From: Caldithrix sp.
Lineage (GTDB): Bacteria; Zhuqueibacterota; Zhuqueibacteria; Oceanimicrobiales; Oceanimicrobiaceae
Direction: 5' to 3'
DNA length: 41,726 bases
Assembly: GCA_004356825.1 (NCBI GenBank)
Contig: SMXC01000167.1
Location: forward strand, 1-41,726
The position numbers and the translations under genes are program-made. The stretch's first letter is position 1. Every line of letters begins with the position of its first letter. The notes below the pieces were generated by a model. It searched no databases. It was not told the origin of the DNA and saw only the letters and a list, made by a program, of their open reading frames with translations. This document shows, piece after piece, positions 34,004 to 41,726 of this stretch.

Positions 34004-34921
34004 ATCGGTAGACTAGCATTTATATTTCCTGGCCAGGGTTCGCAGTTTGTGGGAATGGCAAAAGATCTATATGACCGTTGTGAGTATGTAAAGCAAACCT
34101 ATAAGAGGGCCAATGAAATTCTTGGGTTTGATTTGGCCGAAATCTGTTTTAACGGACCCGAGGAAGAACTCAAGCAAACCCGGGTCACTCAGCCGGCAAT
34201 TTTTGTACACAGCGCTCTCTTAATAAATTTTTTTAGTGATAAGAATATTAAGCCGGCAATGGCGGCCGGACATAGTCTTGGCGAATATTCCGCTCTTTAC
34301 TGCGCAGAGGCTTTGACCTTCGACGACACATTAAGATTGGTCAAAGTTCGTGCAGAACTTATGCAAAAAGCCGGTGAAATCAATAAAGGGACTATGGCAG
34401 CGTTCATTGGCTTGCAGGAGGATGTTGTTGCAGAAGTTTGTGAAAGTGCAAGTTCCGCGGGCGTTGTTCAGGTTGCGAATTTTAATTCACCGGGACAAAT
34501 TGTGATTTCCGGATCTGTTGCCGGGGTAAATCGCGCTATCGAAATCGCCAAAGAAAAGGGGGCGAAGCGGGCAATTCTGCTTGGAGTTGGCGGCGCCTTT
34601 CATTCTCCTTTAATGGAATATGCTTCCGAAGGATTGCAGAAAGCGCTGGCAGAAGTTGAGATTAAGCCCACAAGTATCCCGGTTTATTCAAATGTGCATG
34701 CGAAGCCAATTACTCAACCGGACGAAATCAGACAGCTTTTGGCAGCACAGCTAACAAGTCCGGTGCAATGGCTGAAGATTGTAAGAAACATGATCCAGGA
34801 TGGCGCTTCGGAGTTTTATGAAGTGGGACCCGGCTCGGTTTTAAGAGGCCTTTTAAAACGGATTAACCGAGAAGTTACCGGAAAATCGATTGGTAAATTA
34901 TCTGATTTGGAAAATAACTGA
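34004..34921 (+). CDS. fabD: Malonyl-CoA:ACP transacylase with apparent AUC start
   Basis: It loads malonate onto ACP. Ser of the nucleophile motif GHSLGEYSAL and the His of GAFHSPLM are present. The ORF-track start (GTG 34049) would delete the essential N-terminal FPGQGSQ oxyanion motif, which is encoded in frame just upstream. Between the preceding in-frame stop at 33983 and that motif there is no ATG, GTG or TTG. A GGAGGG ribosome site (33993-33998) points to ATC at 34004, giving GRLAFIFPGQGSQ, exactly where a FabD start belongs. It may be a real non-canonical AUC start or a one-base error. The stop is 3 bases before fabG. Confidence 0.9.
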   Translation: MGRLAFIFPGQGSQFVGMAKDLYDRCEYVKQTYKRANEILGFDLAEICFNGPEEELKQTRVTQPAIFVHSALLINFFSDKNIKPAMAAGHSLGEYSALYCAEALTFDDTLRLVKVRAELMQKAGEINKGTMAAFIGLQEDVVAEVCESASSAGVVQVANFNSPGQIVISGSVAGVNRAIEIAKEKGAKRAILLGVGGAFHSPLMEYASEGLQKALAEVEIKPTSIPVYSNVHAKPITQPDEIRQLLAAQLTSPVQWLKIVRNMIQDGASEFYEVGPGSVLRGLLKRINREVTGKSIGKLSDLENN

Positions 34922-34924
34922 GCG

Positions 34925-35665
34925 ATGAGTCGACCGGATAAAATTGCAATTGTGACCGGGGCCTCACGGGGAATTGGTCGAACCATTGCACTCAGACTTG
35001 CCAAAGAAGGCGCCGACCTCGTGGTAACGGCAACAACATTTGCAAGTGCCAATAAGGTAGCCGGAGAAATTGAGCAGCTTGGCCGAAAAGCGCTGGCCTT
35101 TGCTTTAAATGTCGCCGAAATTCGGGAATGTGAAAGCTTGGTCAAAACTACCCTGGAGAAATTCTCCAGGATCGATATTCTGATAAACAATGCAGGCGTC
35201 ACCAGCGATAATCTTCTCATTCGGATGAAAGAGGAAGAATGGGATAAGGTAATCGATGTAAATCTGAAAGGGACATTCAACTGCATTCGAGCCTCTACCA
35301 AAACTTTCATGAAACAACGGGCCGGAAAAATTATTAATATCACATCGGTGGTTGGAATTAGCGGCAACGCCGGTCAGGCAAACTACAGCGCCTCCAAAGC
35401 AGGCGTGATTGGATTAACAAAGTCAGTGGCCAGGGAACTTGCCCCACGGAACATTCAAGTGAATGCGGTAGCGCCCGGTTATATTGAGACGGATATGACC
35501 AAAAGTTTGCCCGACGATGTCATGCAAACTTTGATAGATGCTATTCCACTTCGCCGCATGGGCACTACGGAGGATGTGGCGTCTTTGGTTTCATTTCTGG
35601 CCTCTGAAAATTCTGATTATATTACGGGTCAAATCATTAGCGTCGACGGTGGGATGGTGATGTAG
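34925..35665 (+). CDS. fabG: 3-oxoacyl-ACP reductase
   Basis: NADPH-dependent reduction of beta-ketoacyl-ACP in fatty-acid elongation. The 246-aa SDR protein has the cofactor motif TGASRGIGRT, NNAG, the catalytic Ser-Tyr-Lys set (ITSVVGIS, YSASKAG) and the C-terminal ISVDGGM. It starts 3 bases after fabD. The N-terminal dinucleotide fold is complete. Confidence 0.97.
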   Translation: MSRPDKIAIVTGASRGIGRTIALRLAKEGADLVVTATTFASANKVAGEIEQLGRKALAFALNVAEIRECESLVKTTLEKFSRIDILINNAGVTSDNLLIRMKEEEWDKVIDVNLKGTFNCIRASTKTFMKQRAGKIINITSVVGISGNAGQANYSASKAGVIGLTKSVARELAPRNIQVNAVAPGYIETDMTKSLPDDVMQTLIDAIPLRRMGTTEDVASLVSFLASENSDYITGQIISVDGGMVM

Positions 35666-35781
35666 CACCGTCACTACCCTGTTATTCGATCAGATAGAGT
35701 CATCTGATGATGCCCCTTACTAAAATGTCAAAATAAAGAGTTGTTTAAAGAAAATCTAATCAAATAAGGGAGGAGAGTTTA

Positions 35782-36024
35782 ATGGCACTAAAAGACAAAG
35801 TTAACGAAATAATAGTTGAACAACTAGGCGTGGAGGCAAGCGAAGTAAAAGACGGAGCTTCATTTATCGATGATCTTGGCGCTGATTCGCTGGATACGGT
35901 AGAACTTGTAATGGCATTTGAGGAGGAGTTTGACATTGAAATTCCGGATGAGGATGCAGAAAAGTTAAACACCGTTGGCGATGCTGTCAAGTACTTAGAA
36001 GATAAAATAGCAAAGAAAGAATAA
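35782..36024 (+). CDS. acpP: Acyl carrier protein
   Basis: The 80-aa acidic protein carries the phosphopantetheine-attachment Ser in [14 protein letters not shown], with the normal helix pattern and a C-terminal Lys tail. It shuttles acyl chains among the Fab enzymes. A strong GGGAGGAGAG ribosome site precedes the ATG, as expected for a highly expressed protein. The 116 bases after fabG could hold a separate promoter, but I see no clear one. Confidence 0.97.
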   Translation: MALKDKVNEIIVEQLGVEASEVKDGASFIDDLGADSLDTVELVMAFEEEFDIEIPDEDAEKLNTVGDAVKYLEDKIAKKE

Positions 36025-36049
36025 AATTTCCAGGAATCATTTAAGCTCT

Positions 36050-37315
36050 ATGTCATCGATGACCAAAACCATAGAACTAAAAAGAGTCGTAATCACAGGT
36101 ATGGGCGTTGTTTCTCCTCTAGGTCACGATGTGCAGGAATTTTGGCAAAATCTATTGGCCGGCAAAAACGGCATCGATATGATTACGGGTTTTGATACAA
36201 AGGAGTTTACTACCAAATTCGCTGGTGAAATTAAAGACTTTTCACCAGAGGAATTCATGGATCGCAAAGAGAGCCGGAGAATGGACCGGTTTACCCAGTT
36301 TGCCCTTGTTGCGGCTGAAAAAGCTATTGAGCACTCCCAAATCGATTTTGACAATGAAGACAAAGATCGAATCGGCGTTATTGTTAGCTCGGGAATTGGT
36401 GGGATGCAAACCTTCGAGCAACAATCACGCGCCCTCTTTGAGCGCGGCCCGCGGCGAATCAGTCCGTTTTTTATTCCAATGATGATTGCCGACATTGCAC
36501 CCGGCCGAATATCCATACGATACGGTTTAAGAGGGCCCAATTTTTCCACTGTTTCAGCTTGTGCCTCCAGCTCACATGCAATCGGCGAGGCCTTCAGAAC
36601 GATTCAGCGAGACGATGCCGATGTCATGTTGTGTGGCGGCGCCGAGGCAACAGTGACTCCAATGGGAATTGGAGGTTTTAACGCAATGAAGGCTTTGTCT
36701 ACCCGAAATGATGAACCTCAAAAAGCCAGCCGGCCCTTTGACAAACAGAGAGACGGTTTCGTTATGGGAGAGGGCGGAGGCGTTATTATTCTGGAAAGTC
36801 TTGAGCATGCTCTTGACCGGGGCGCTGAGATTTGGGGTGAAATGGCGGGTGTTGGCTATACGGCAGATGCACATCACATTACGGCCCCGGCGCCCGGTGG
36901 TGAAGGTGCCACCCTTGCCATGCAAAAGGCCCTGCGTGATGGTGATTTGGCGCCGGAAGACATTGACTATGTTAACACACATGGGACCTCGACGCCATAC
37001 GGTGATATCGCCGAAACCAATGCGATTAAAGCAGTTTTCGGTGACCACGCCTATAAAATGAATATCAACTCTACAAAATCTATGATTGGCCATTTACTCG
37101 GCGCTTCGGGTAGTGTGGAATTTGTCGCGACGACGATGTCTGTTAGAGAAGATGCGGTTCACCCAACTATCAATCAGGAAGAGCCGGATTCGGAGTGCGA
37201 TTTAGATTACACCGCAAATGAATACAGAAAAAGACCGGTCCGGGCCGCCATTTCAAATTCCTTTGGATTTGGTGGCCATAACGTTTCAATCGTTGTAAAA
37301 AAATATCAAAACTAA
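36050..37315 (+). CDS. fabF: Beta-ketoacyl-ACP synthase II
   Basis: It elongates acyl-ACP with malonyl-ACP. The 421-aa thiolase-fold protein has the nucleophile Cys in VSACASSSHAIGEA, His in NTHGTSTPYGD and GHLLGASG, and the Gly-rich SFGFGGHN terminus. It follows acpP by 25 bases. N-terminus RVVITGMGVVSPLG is typical; ATG 36062 is an alternative start. Confidence 0.96.
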   Translation: MSSMTKTIELKRVVITGMGVVSPLGHDVQEFWQNLLAGKNGIDMITGFDTKEFTTKFAGEIKDFSPEEFMDRKESRRMDRFTQFALVAAEKAIEHSQIDFDNEDKDRIGVIVSSGIGGMQTFEQQSRALFERGPRRISPFFIPMMIADIAPGRISIRYGLRGPNFSTVSACASSSHAIGEAFRTIQRDDADVMLCGGAEATVTPMGIGGFNAMKALSTRNDEPQKASRPFDKQRDGFVMGEGGGVIILESLEHALDRGAEIWGEMAGVGYTADAHHITAPAPGGEGATLAMQKALRDGDLAPEDIDYVNTHGTSTPYGDIAETNAIKAVFGDHAYKMNINSTKSMIGHLLGASGSVEFVATTMSVREDAVHPTINQEEPDSECDLDYTANEYRKRPVRAAISNSFGFGGHNVSIVVKKYQN

Positions 37316-37517
37316 TAATGGACAGCTGAAAAGTTAACCGGGCACTCAAATCCTTCGACGGAGTTTACTTTTCAATGCCGAAAAGTTCAGGATGAAGATA
37401 AGAATTCCTTCATGGTGAGCCCTTCGGTAAGGTTGGGATAACTTTAGTCGACTCCCTGTTTTTTTAAATTAGACCTTTTCAGCCTTTTAGCAACCTCAAA
37501 GTGTGTTACATCTAAGT

Positions 37518-38264
37518 ATGCTCAACTGGCTAAAGCTTCGTTTTAAGAAAACCCCTGCCAATTCAAAACCGCGAATAGATTTCACGGCACTAAAAGAAAC
37601 TCTCGGCTATGATCTGGTTAATGAAGAGTTTTTTGTGCAGGCTCTGAAACATCGCTCCTACTTGCCGGTAGCACAGGAAAATAGAATCGACTCAAATGAG
37701 CGGCTTGAACTCCTCGGTGATGCAGTTTTGGGATTCGTCGTTGTCGAGCATTTGTACCGGCGTTTTCCGGACAAAGATGAGGGTGAGCTGACGAACATGA
37801 AATCTCTCATTGTCAGCCGGGCAATTTTAGCCAAAATTGCCTGGGCATTAAAGCTGGGAGATTTTCTTTTGTTAAGCGAGGCTGAAATCAAATCCGGCGG
37901 TCGAAAACGAGCTTCGATCAATTCCGATGCGATGGAAGCAATAATGGGAGCGATTTATCTGGACGGCGGTTTGGAACCGGCACGCGAATTCATCGAACAG
38001 AAAGTTCTTTGCAACTTTGATGAGCTCATTTCCGAGGAGCTGCACAAGAATTTTAAGAGTATGCTTTTGGAGTACGCACAGAGTCAGAGTCTGGGCTCTC
38101 CGGCCTACTTAGTTCATTCAGTGAACGGCCCGGATCATGAAAAAGAATTTACTATCGAAGTAAAAATTCAAGATGATGTTTTAGGCTCTGGAACAGCAAA
38201 CAGCAAAAAACGGGCAGAGCAGTTGGCAGCTCGTGAAGCTCTGAAGAGCTTATATATTATTTAA
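37518..38264 (+). CDS. rnc: Ribonuclease III
   Basis: It cleaves double-stranded RNA, including rRNA precursors. The catalytic signature is NERLELLGDAVLG, with the second acidic pair in DAMEAIMGAIYLDGG, and a C-terminal dsRNA-binding domain ends SKKRAEQLAAREALKSL. I prefer ATG 37518 (MLNWLKLRF) to the ORF-track GTG 37503. It sits at the end of the fab cluster, as in many genomes. Its last 8 bases overlap the 3' end of the convergent amidohydrolase gene. Confidence 0.96.
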   Translation: MLNWLKLRFKKTPANSKPRIDFTALKETLGYDLVNEEFFVQALKHRSYLPVAQENRIDSNERLELLGDAVLGFVVVEHLYRRFPDKDEGELTNMKSLIVSRAILAKIAWALKLGDFLLLSEAEIKSGGRKRASINSDAMEAIMGAIYLDGGLEPAREFIEQKVLCNFDELISEELHKNFKSMLLEYAQSQSLGSPAYLVHSVNGPDHEKEFTIEVKIQDDVLGSGTANSKKRAEQLAAREALKSLYII

Positions 38265-39951
38265 TATGCTGTAGGAGTCCTTCCTTTGTGTAAACAACCC
38301 TTCCCCCAACAATCGTATACAACACTTCTACTTTGGGTATAGCATTCACCGGTATGGTGAGAATATCCTCAGCAAGCACAACCATATCCGCTAATTTACC
38401 CGGCGCGATTGAACCTTTGATATGATCTTCAAATGAAGCATATGCCGAGGTAAGGGTATAAGCTTCGATAGCTTCCTCAACGGTTATTTTTTGTTCTGGA
38501 AACCAACCCTCCGGATTTGCGCCATCAGTGGTGCGGCGAGTCACAGCGGCGTCGATACCGAGAATAGGGTTCAGCGGCGCAACCGTCCAGTCGGAGCCGA
38601 AGGACAGCTTGACGCCACTATCCAGAAATGTGCGAAAGGGGTAAGTGGTTTTACCGCGCTCATGGCCGATGCGTTTTTCCGCCCAACGGCCATCATCGAT
38701 CGCGTGATAGGGTTGGACACAGGCAATCACGCCTAGTTCAGCGAAGCGTTCAAAATCCTTCGGATCAATATGCTGCGCGTGCTCGATGCGAAACCGGCGA
38801 TCTCGTCTTCCATTTGTATTTATTGCTTCTTCAAAAATGTCAAGTAATTCGGAATTGGCGCGGTCGCCAATCGCGTGAATGGCGAGGTGGAGGCCCGCCC
38901 TGTCCGCCTCCAGTATGTTGCGTTTCAGAACTGCGGGCCGGGTGGTATAAACGCCGCTGGTCGAGGGATCTTGAATGTAGGGTTCAAAAAATAAGGCGGT
39001 ACTCGAACCGAGCGATCCGTCGACATATTCCTTGAGCCCGCCAATTTTAATCCAGTCATTGTTGGTGAAATTACGCGTGATGCCCATGTCGGCCAACTCG
39101 CGCCAGCGGCTCATTGCCCAACGTCCGTTTATTCTGGCGGTCAGTTTTCCTTCACGGAGTAAATCCTGATAAATACGCAGGGTTCTAGGATTCAAGTTCA
39201 TATCCTCGAGGCTGGTGACACCGACGCGCCGGGCCTCCGCCAGGGCTGCTCCAATGGCCTGGCGTACTTCTGTGACACTGCGCTCCGGGATGACGCGATA
39301 GACCATCTCCTGCGCCGTGTCTTTAAGAACCCCCGCCGGAACTCGCGAACCAGGTTTGCGGACAATTACCCCGCCAGGCGGATCGGGGATGGTTGCACTG
39401 ACGCCTGCCATTCTCATGGCGAGACTATTGGCCACCGACATGTGACCATCGTAGCGGCTGACAAAAACCGGCCGATTGGGTACAAACCGGTCGATTAGCT
39501 CGGCAGTCGGCAGGTTGCCGCCGGGCCAATTGTCGTGATCCCAGGTGCCGCCGGTAATCCAGGCGCCGGGTGGCAGCTCTTTGGATTTTGCCGCCAGTCG
39601 CCGACCGAATTCTTCCTCATTTTCGGAGTCTTTAAGTTTGACCCCAGTCAGCCAAAAACCACCCTGGACAAAATGGGTGTGGTTGTCGTGAAAACCGGGC
39701 AGAACGAGCTTACCATCTAAGTCAAGAACCTTCGTTTCAGGCCCAATGAGGCTTCTAATTCTTGCCGTAGTGCCGACGGCAAGAATTTTTCCTTGCCAAA
39801 TTGCGATGGCTTGCGCCCGGGGTCTTGTTTGGTCAACTGTCCAGATTTTGCCGTTGGTAAGTATCAGATCCGCTTTAACCGGCGAATCACCGGAGCAGCC
39901 TGTCATTAAAAGGCTGAGAGCGATGAAAAAACAGATTAAAATGCGATTCAT
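38257..39951 (-). CDS. YtcJ-type amidohydrolase, lipoprotein
   Basis: The 564-aa protein starts at M 39951 with a lipoprotein signal and lipobox LLMTGC-S. Metal motifs of the amidohydrolase-3 (YtcJ) subgroup are LPGFHDNHTHF (about residue 87), LAIHAIGDRANS, RIEHAQHID (about 388) and FGSDWTVAPLNP (about 452). It is probably a periplasmic or outer-membrane-anchored hydrolase, but the substrate is unknown. Its codons are richer in G and C than those of the neighbouring core genes, hinting at a separate origin. The ORF extends upstream in frame into a kinase remnant (39968-40026), so a longer fusion protein cannot be excluded. Confidence 0.85.
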   Translation of the reverse strand: MNRILICFFIALSLLMTGCSGDSPVKADLILTNGKIWTVDQTRPRAQAIAIWQGKILAVGTTARIRSLIGPETKVLDLDGKLVLPGFHDNHTHFVQGGFWLTGVKLKDSENEEEFGRRLAAKSKELPPGAWITGGTWDHDNWPGGNLPTAELIDRFVPNRPVFVSRYDGHMSVANSLAMRMAGVSATIPDPPGGVIVRKPGSRVPAGVLKDTAQEMVYRVIPERSVTEVRQAIGAALAEARRVGVTSLEDMNLNPRTLRIYQDLLREGKLTARINGRWAMSRWRELADMGITRNFTNNDWIKIGGLKEYVDGSLGSSTALFFEPYIQDPSTSGVYTTRPAVLKRNILEADRAGLHLAIHAIGDRANSELLDIFEEAINTNGRRDRRFRIEHAQHIDPKDFERFAELGVIACVQPYHAIDDGRWAEKRIGHERGKTTYPFRTFLDSGVKLSFGSDWTVAPLNPILGIDAAVTRRTTDGANPEGWFPEQKITVEEAIEAYTLTSAYASFEDHIKGSIAPGKLADMVVLAEDILTIPVNAIPKVEVLYTIVGGRVVYTKEGLLQHIK

Positions 39952-39967
39952 TGCCAGCTTTCCTTTC

Positions 39968-40026
39968 AAAGTGCCTTCGCCGAGTTTTTCGATAGTTTTG
40001 TAGTGGGATATAGTTTTGCCAATCAT
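39968..40026 (-). pseudogene. 5' remnant of a Ser/Thr protein kinase fused in frame to the amidohydrolase
   Basis: The reverse strand encodes MIGKTISHYKTIEKLGEGT, the characteristic first residues of a large bacterial Ser/Thr kinase family (normally continuing into GGMGVVY). Homology stops there and the frame runs without a stop into the amidohydrolase signal peptide. Only the kinase start survives. Confidence 0.75.
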
Positions 40027-40141
40027 CGACTCTCTCACAAGACTTTAGCTTTTTAGAGGGGCCGATTCGAACTCCCGACCTTTGGGTGCAGAGGATTGCT
40101 AGAGCGGTTCAGGTAGTTTTTTCTGCACACTATGATTGCAT

Positions 40142-40337
40142 TATTTTAACCTCAGTTCGACGTAAGGCATAAAATGAGGATCAAAGACCAAAAACGACCC
40201 GCCCAACGTCATTTCTGCGGATTGTAGGCAGGAATCTTTTCGTTTTTACAAGTAGATTCCGGCTTAAAGATTGCCGGAATGAAGGTATATGTAAGTCTTC
40301 GGTCTTTGATTTCTTATAGCGAACTCAGGTTATTTTA
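40142..40337. mobile_element. MITE-like element, copy B (about 196 bp, inverted relative to copy A)
   Basis: This is the reverse complement of the 4804-5000 element, strongest in the shared ATCAAAGACCAAAAACGACCCG block and both hairpins: ATTTCTGC/GCAGGAAT (40211-40235) and ATTCCGGC/GCCGGAAT (40256-40280). Its right end overlaps the last codons and stop of the secreted-protein gene at 40330. Confidence 0.8.
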
Positions 40338-41487
40338 CCAACAACATTTTGGCCACTTTTTGAAAACTACCTGTTTCAAGTCGGTAGAGATAAAGTCCGC
40401 CGGGCACAGGTCGTCCTGCCTCATTGCGTCCATCCCAAACTGCCGAATACTCACCCGCGGCAAGCTCCTTTTGAACAAGCGTGCGAACCGGCCGGCCAAT
40501 TACATTGAATATCGTCAGCTTGACTTGTGAGCGTTGAGGGAGCCGGTAGGTAATCGTGGTCAGGGGATTAAACGGATTTGGATAATTCTGCGCCAGCGAA
40601 AAAGCTTCGGGCAATTCAGCCGCAACCGCCAATGTCGTTGATTCCACCGTAGTTACCAGGCCGTCTCTTGTTGATGCGCCGACTAAATCATTGAGAAAGC
40701 CTGTAAGTTGTAACGTGCCGCTGCCCGAGGCTTCAGTTGTCTGAAATACTACTTTAAGCAAAATTCCGGACCCTGTTGCTGGCATGGCCTCAAATCCGCC
40801 AATTATGATTTGACCATCGGTGTTCTCACTACAACCAGTGGCGAACCAACCATCCGTAAGGGTTTCTGCCGCATCGCAATTCATGAAATCAAGTAAATCT
40901 GCAGGATAGTTGAGCTTCAATCCAAAAGCATCTATTGAGTCGGAAGCTGGATTTGTCAGGAAAAGTGGGATGCTGATAAGAGTATCATCCGCATTCCATT
41001 TAACGCTGTACGGTGGCCTGAGATCAAATTCGTCGATTATCTCAACCATGCCATCCGTCGTTGCCGCCGTCGTTAGATCATCGCCAAAATCTCTGAGTTG
41101 CAACGTCCCGTTGCCCGGGACTTCTGTTGTCTGAAATACTACCTTAATCAAAACTCCCGACTCTGTTGCTGGTGTCGTATGAGATCCGCTAATTGTAATT
41201 TGACCTTCTGTGTTCTCATTGCAATCAACCGTAGTCCAACCAGCCGTAAGTGTTTCTGCAGGGTCGCAACTCATGAAATCGAGTAAAACTGCCGGATAGT
41301 TGAGTTTCAATCCAAAAACGCCTATGGCTTCGGAAGCTGGATTAGTCAGATTTAATCGAATTTCGACCGTTTGACCGGGCATTTGCTGCAAAAGTATGTT
41401 TGCCGGATCAAGCTCAAGCTGACCCATTGCTTGCAACGAGCAAAAACACTGGAACACACCAAGAAGTAAAAGACATTTTTTATACAT
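40330..41487 (-). CDS. Secreted protein with two cohesin-like domains and T9SS-type C-terminal domain
   Basis: The 385-aa product has a signal peptide ending LQAMGQ, then two tandem cohesin-like domains (about 23-150 and 155-285; pattern FGLKLNYPA..LLDFM, ENT.GQI.I, G.L.KVVFQTTE). The C-terminal 85 residues are a FlgD-like/T9SS sorting domain: NYPNPFNPLTTITYRLP, LTIFNVIGRPVRTL, GEYSAVWDGRNEAGRPVPGGLYLYRL, AKMLLVK. It is probably exported and anchored or released at the surface. The two domains are also very similar at DNA level. The stop codon TAA lies in the end of MITE copy B. Confidence 0.88.
   Translation of the reverse strand: MYKKCLLLLGVFQCFCSLQAMGQLELDPANILLQQMPGQTVEIRLNLTNPASEAIGVFGLKLNYPAVLLDFMSCDPAETLTAGWTTVDCNENTEGQITISGSHTTPATESGVLIKVVFQTTEVPGNGTLQLRDFGDDLTTAATTDGMVEIIDEFDLRPPYSVKWNADDTLISIPLFLTNPASDSIDAFGLKLNYPADLLDFMNCDAAETLTDGWFATGCSENTDGQIIIGGFEAMPATGSGILLKVVFQTTEASGSGTLQLTGFLNDLVGASTRDGLVTTVESTTLAVAAELPEAFSLAQNYPNPFNPLTTITYRLPQRSQVKLTIFNVIGRPVRTLVQKELAAGEYSAVWDGRNEAGRPVPGGLYLYRLETGSFQKVAKMLLVK
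40680..41365 (-). repeat. Tandem duplication of the cohesin-like domain coding unit
   Basis: Copies at about 41080-41365 and 40680-40990 share long identical blocks, for example TTGTCTGAAATACTAC, TAATTTGACC and GGAAGCTGGATT (plus-strand reading). By eye, similarity exceeds 70 percent, implying a fairly recent duplication inside the gene. Confidence 0.75.
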
Positions 41488-41489
41488 AA

Positions 41490-41703
41490 TCAGAGAGTCT
41501 CTAGTGTTGAACCGGTTTTAGTGAGCGCCGGTTGGCCTTTCATTTTTGCCAGTCCGAAATCCATGACTTTCACCAGACCGTCGTCGGTCACCATGATATT
41601 GGCCGGTTTGATGTCGCGATGCACGATGCCCTTTTTGTGGGCGGCCTGCAGGCCTTCGGGAATTTGGGTGGCATAATCGATGATTCCAACCAACGTTAAC
41701 GTA
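41490..41703 (-). pseudogene. Ser/Thr protein kinase catalytic-loop remnant
   Basis: The reverse strand encodes [27 protein letters not shown] and [10 protein letters not shown]: kinase subdomains VIb and VII with the catalytic Asp of HRDIKPAN and the DFG. The frame stops right where the activation segment would continue (STLETL-stop instead of STLGTLAYMSPEQ). Upstream it runs into a palindromic repeat, so the N-lobe is lost. It is therefore a fragment, not a working kinase. Confidence 0.82.
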
Positions 41704-41726
41704 GGGGCGGGTTTCAAACCCGCCCC
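41704..41726. repeat. Perfect GC-rich palindrome at window end
   Basis: GGGGCGGGTTT and AAACCCGCCCC form a perfect 11-bp inverted repeat around one C. This resembles dispersed REP-type palindromes. It marks the 5' break of the kinase remnant and may continue beyond the window. Confidence 0.75.

Noticed and set aside
40051-40113. tRNA 3'-half-like string on the reverse strand (GGTCGGGAGTTCGAATCGGCCCC)
   Set aside because: The T-loop sequence is good, but the T-stem does not pair properly (GGGAG against CGGCC), and no D-arm or acceptor partner is found. At most a decayed tRNA fragment.

Overview
The window looks like a chromosomal stretch (G+C in the low-to-mid 40s by eye) from an uncultured Gram-negative bacterium of the FCB group, perhaps a Calditrichota or KSB1-like lineage. 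Supporting signs are two PorV-like outer-membrane proteins, a secreted protein with a type IX (T9SS)-style C-terminal sorting domain, a BamD lipoprotein, a family-4 uracil-DNA glycosylase and fragments of a Ser/Thr kinase family typical of such genomes. The phylum assignment is an inference. No rRNA gene, intact tRNA gene, CRISPR array or prophage was seen.

Region 1 (1-4496) is the most unusual part. It is a tight four-gene operon: a 5'-truncated lytic transglycosylase, a 570-aa acidic helical protein, an FtsZ whose core reads like an archaeal FtsZ and which carries a 200-aa C-terminal extension, and a 194-aa protein. The 570-aa protein, the FtsZ extension and the 194-aa protein appear to share one helical module (about five copies) resembling the histidine-phosphotransfer (HPt/CheA P1) fold but lacking the phospho-accepting histidine. 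This suggests an undescribed FtsZ-based assembly with its own pseudo-HPt partners, next to a cell-wall hydrolase.

Region 2 (4497-24456) is mostly core metabolism and information processing. A MITE-like element precedes guaB. It is followed by rpsT (reverse strand, with a clear promoter), mutS and a PorV-like gene. A long co-directional cluster then starts from a near-consensus promoter: yicC-gmk-rpoZ-coaBC-udg-dnaB-relA/spoT. HU, ruvX, a second PorV-like gene, a hypothetical exported protein, bamD and nadD come next. The region ends with a decayed acyltransferase gene, a stand-alone biotinyl carrier protein and an Asp/Glu racemase.

Region 3 (24506-38264) holds an orphan OmpR-type response regulator and a 0.7-kb gene-free gap. 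A cyclic-2,3-diphosphoglycerate synthetase-like gene is paired with a carbamate kinase. sucCD, ndk and the classic yceD-rpmF-plsX-fabH-fabD-fabG-acpP-fabF-rnc fatty-acid/phospholipid cluster follow. fabD seems to need a non-standard AUC start codon.

Region 4 (38257-41726) is accessory and on the reverse strand: a lipoprotein amidohydrolase of different base composition whose 5' end is fused in frame to the first codons of a Ser/Thr kinase, a second copy of the MITE-like element in opposite orientation, a secreted protein with two duplicated cohesin-like domains and a T9SS-type tail, and a kinase catalytic-loop remnant bounded by a perfect palindrome at the window end.
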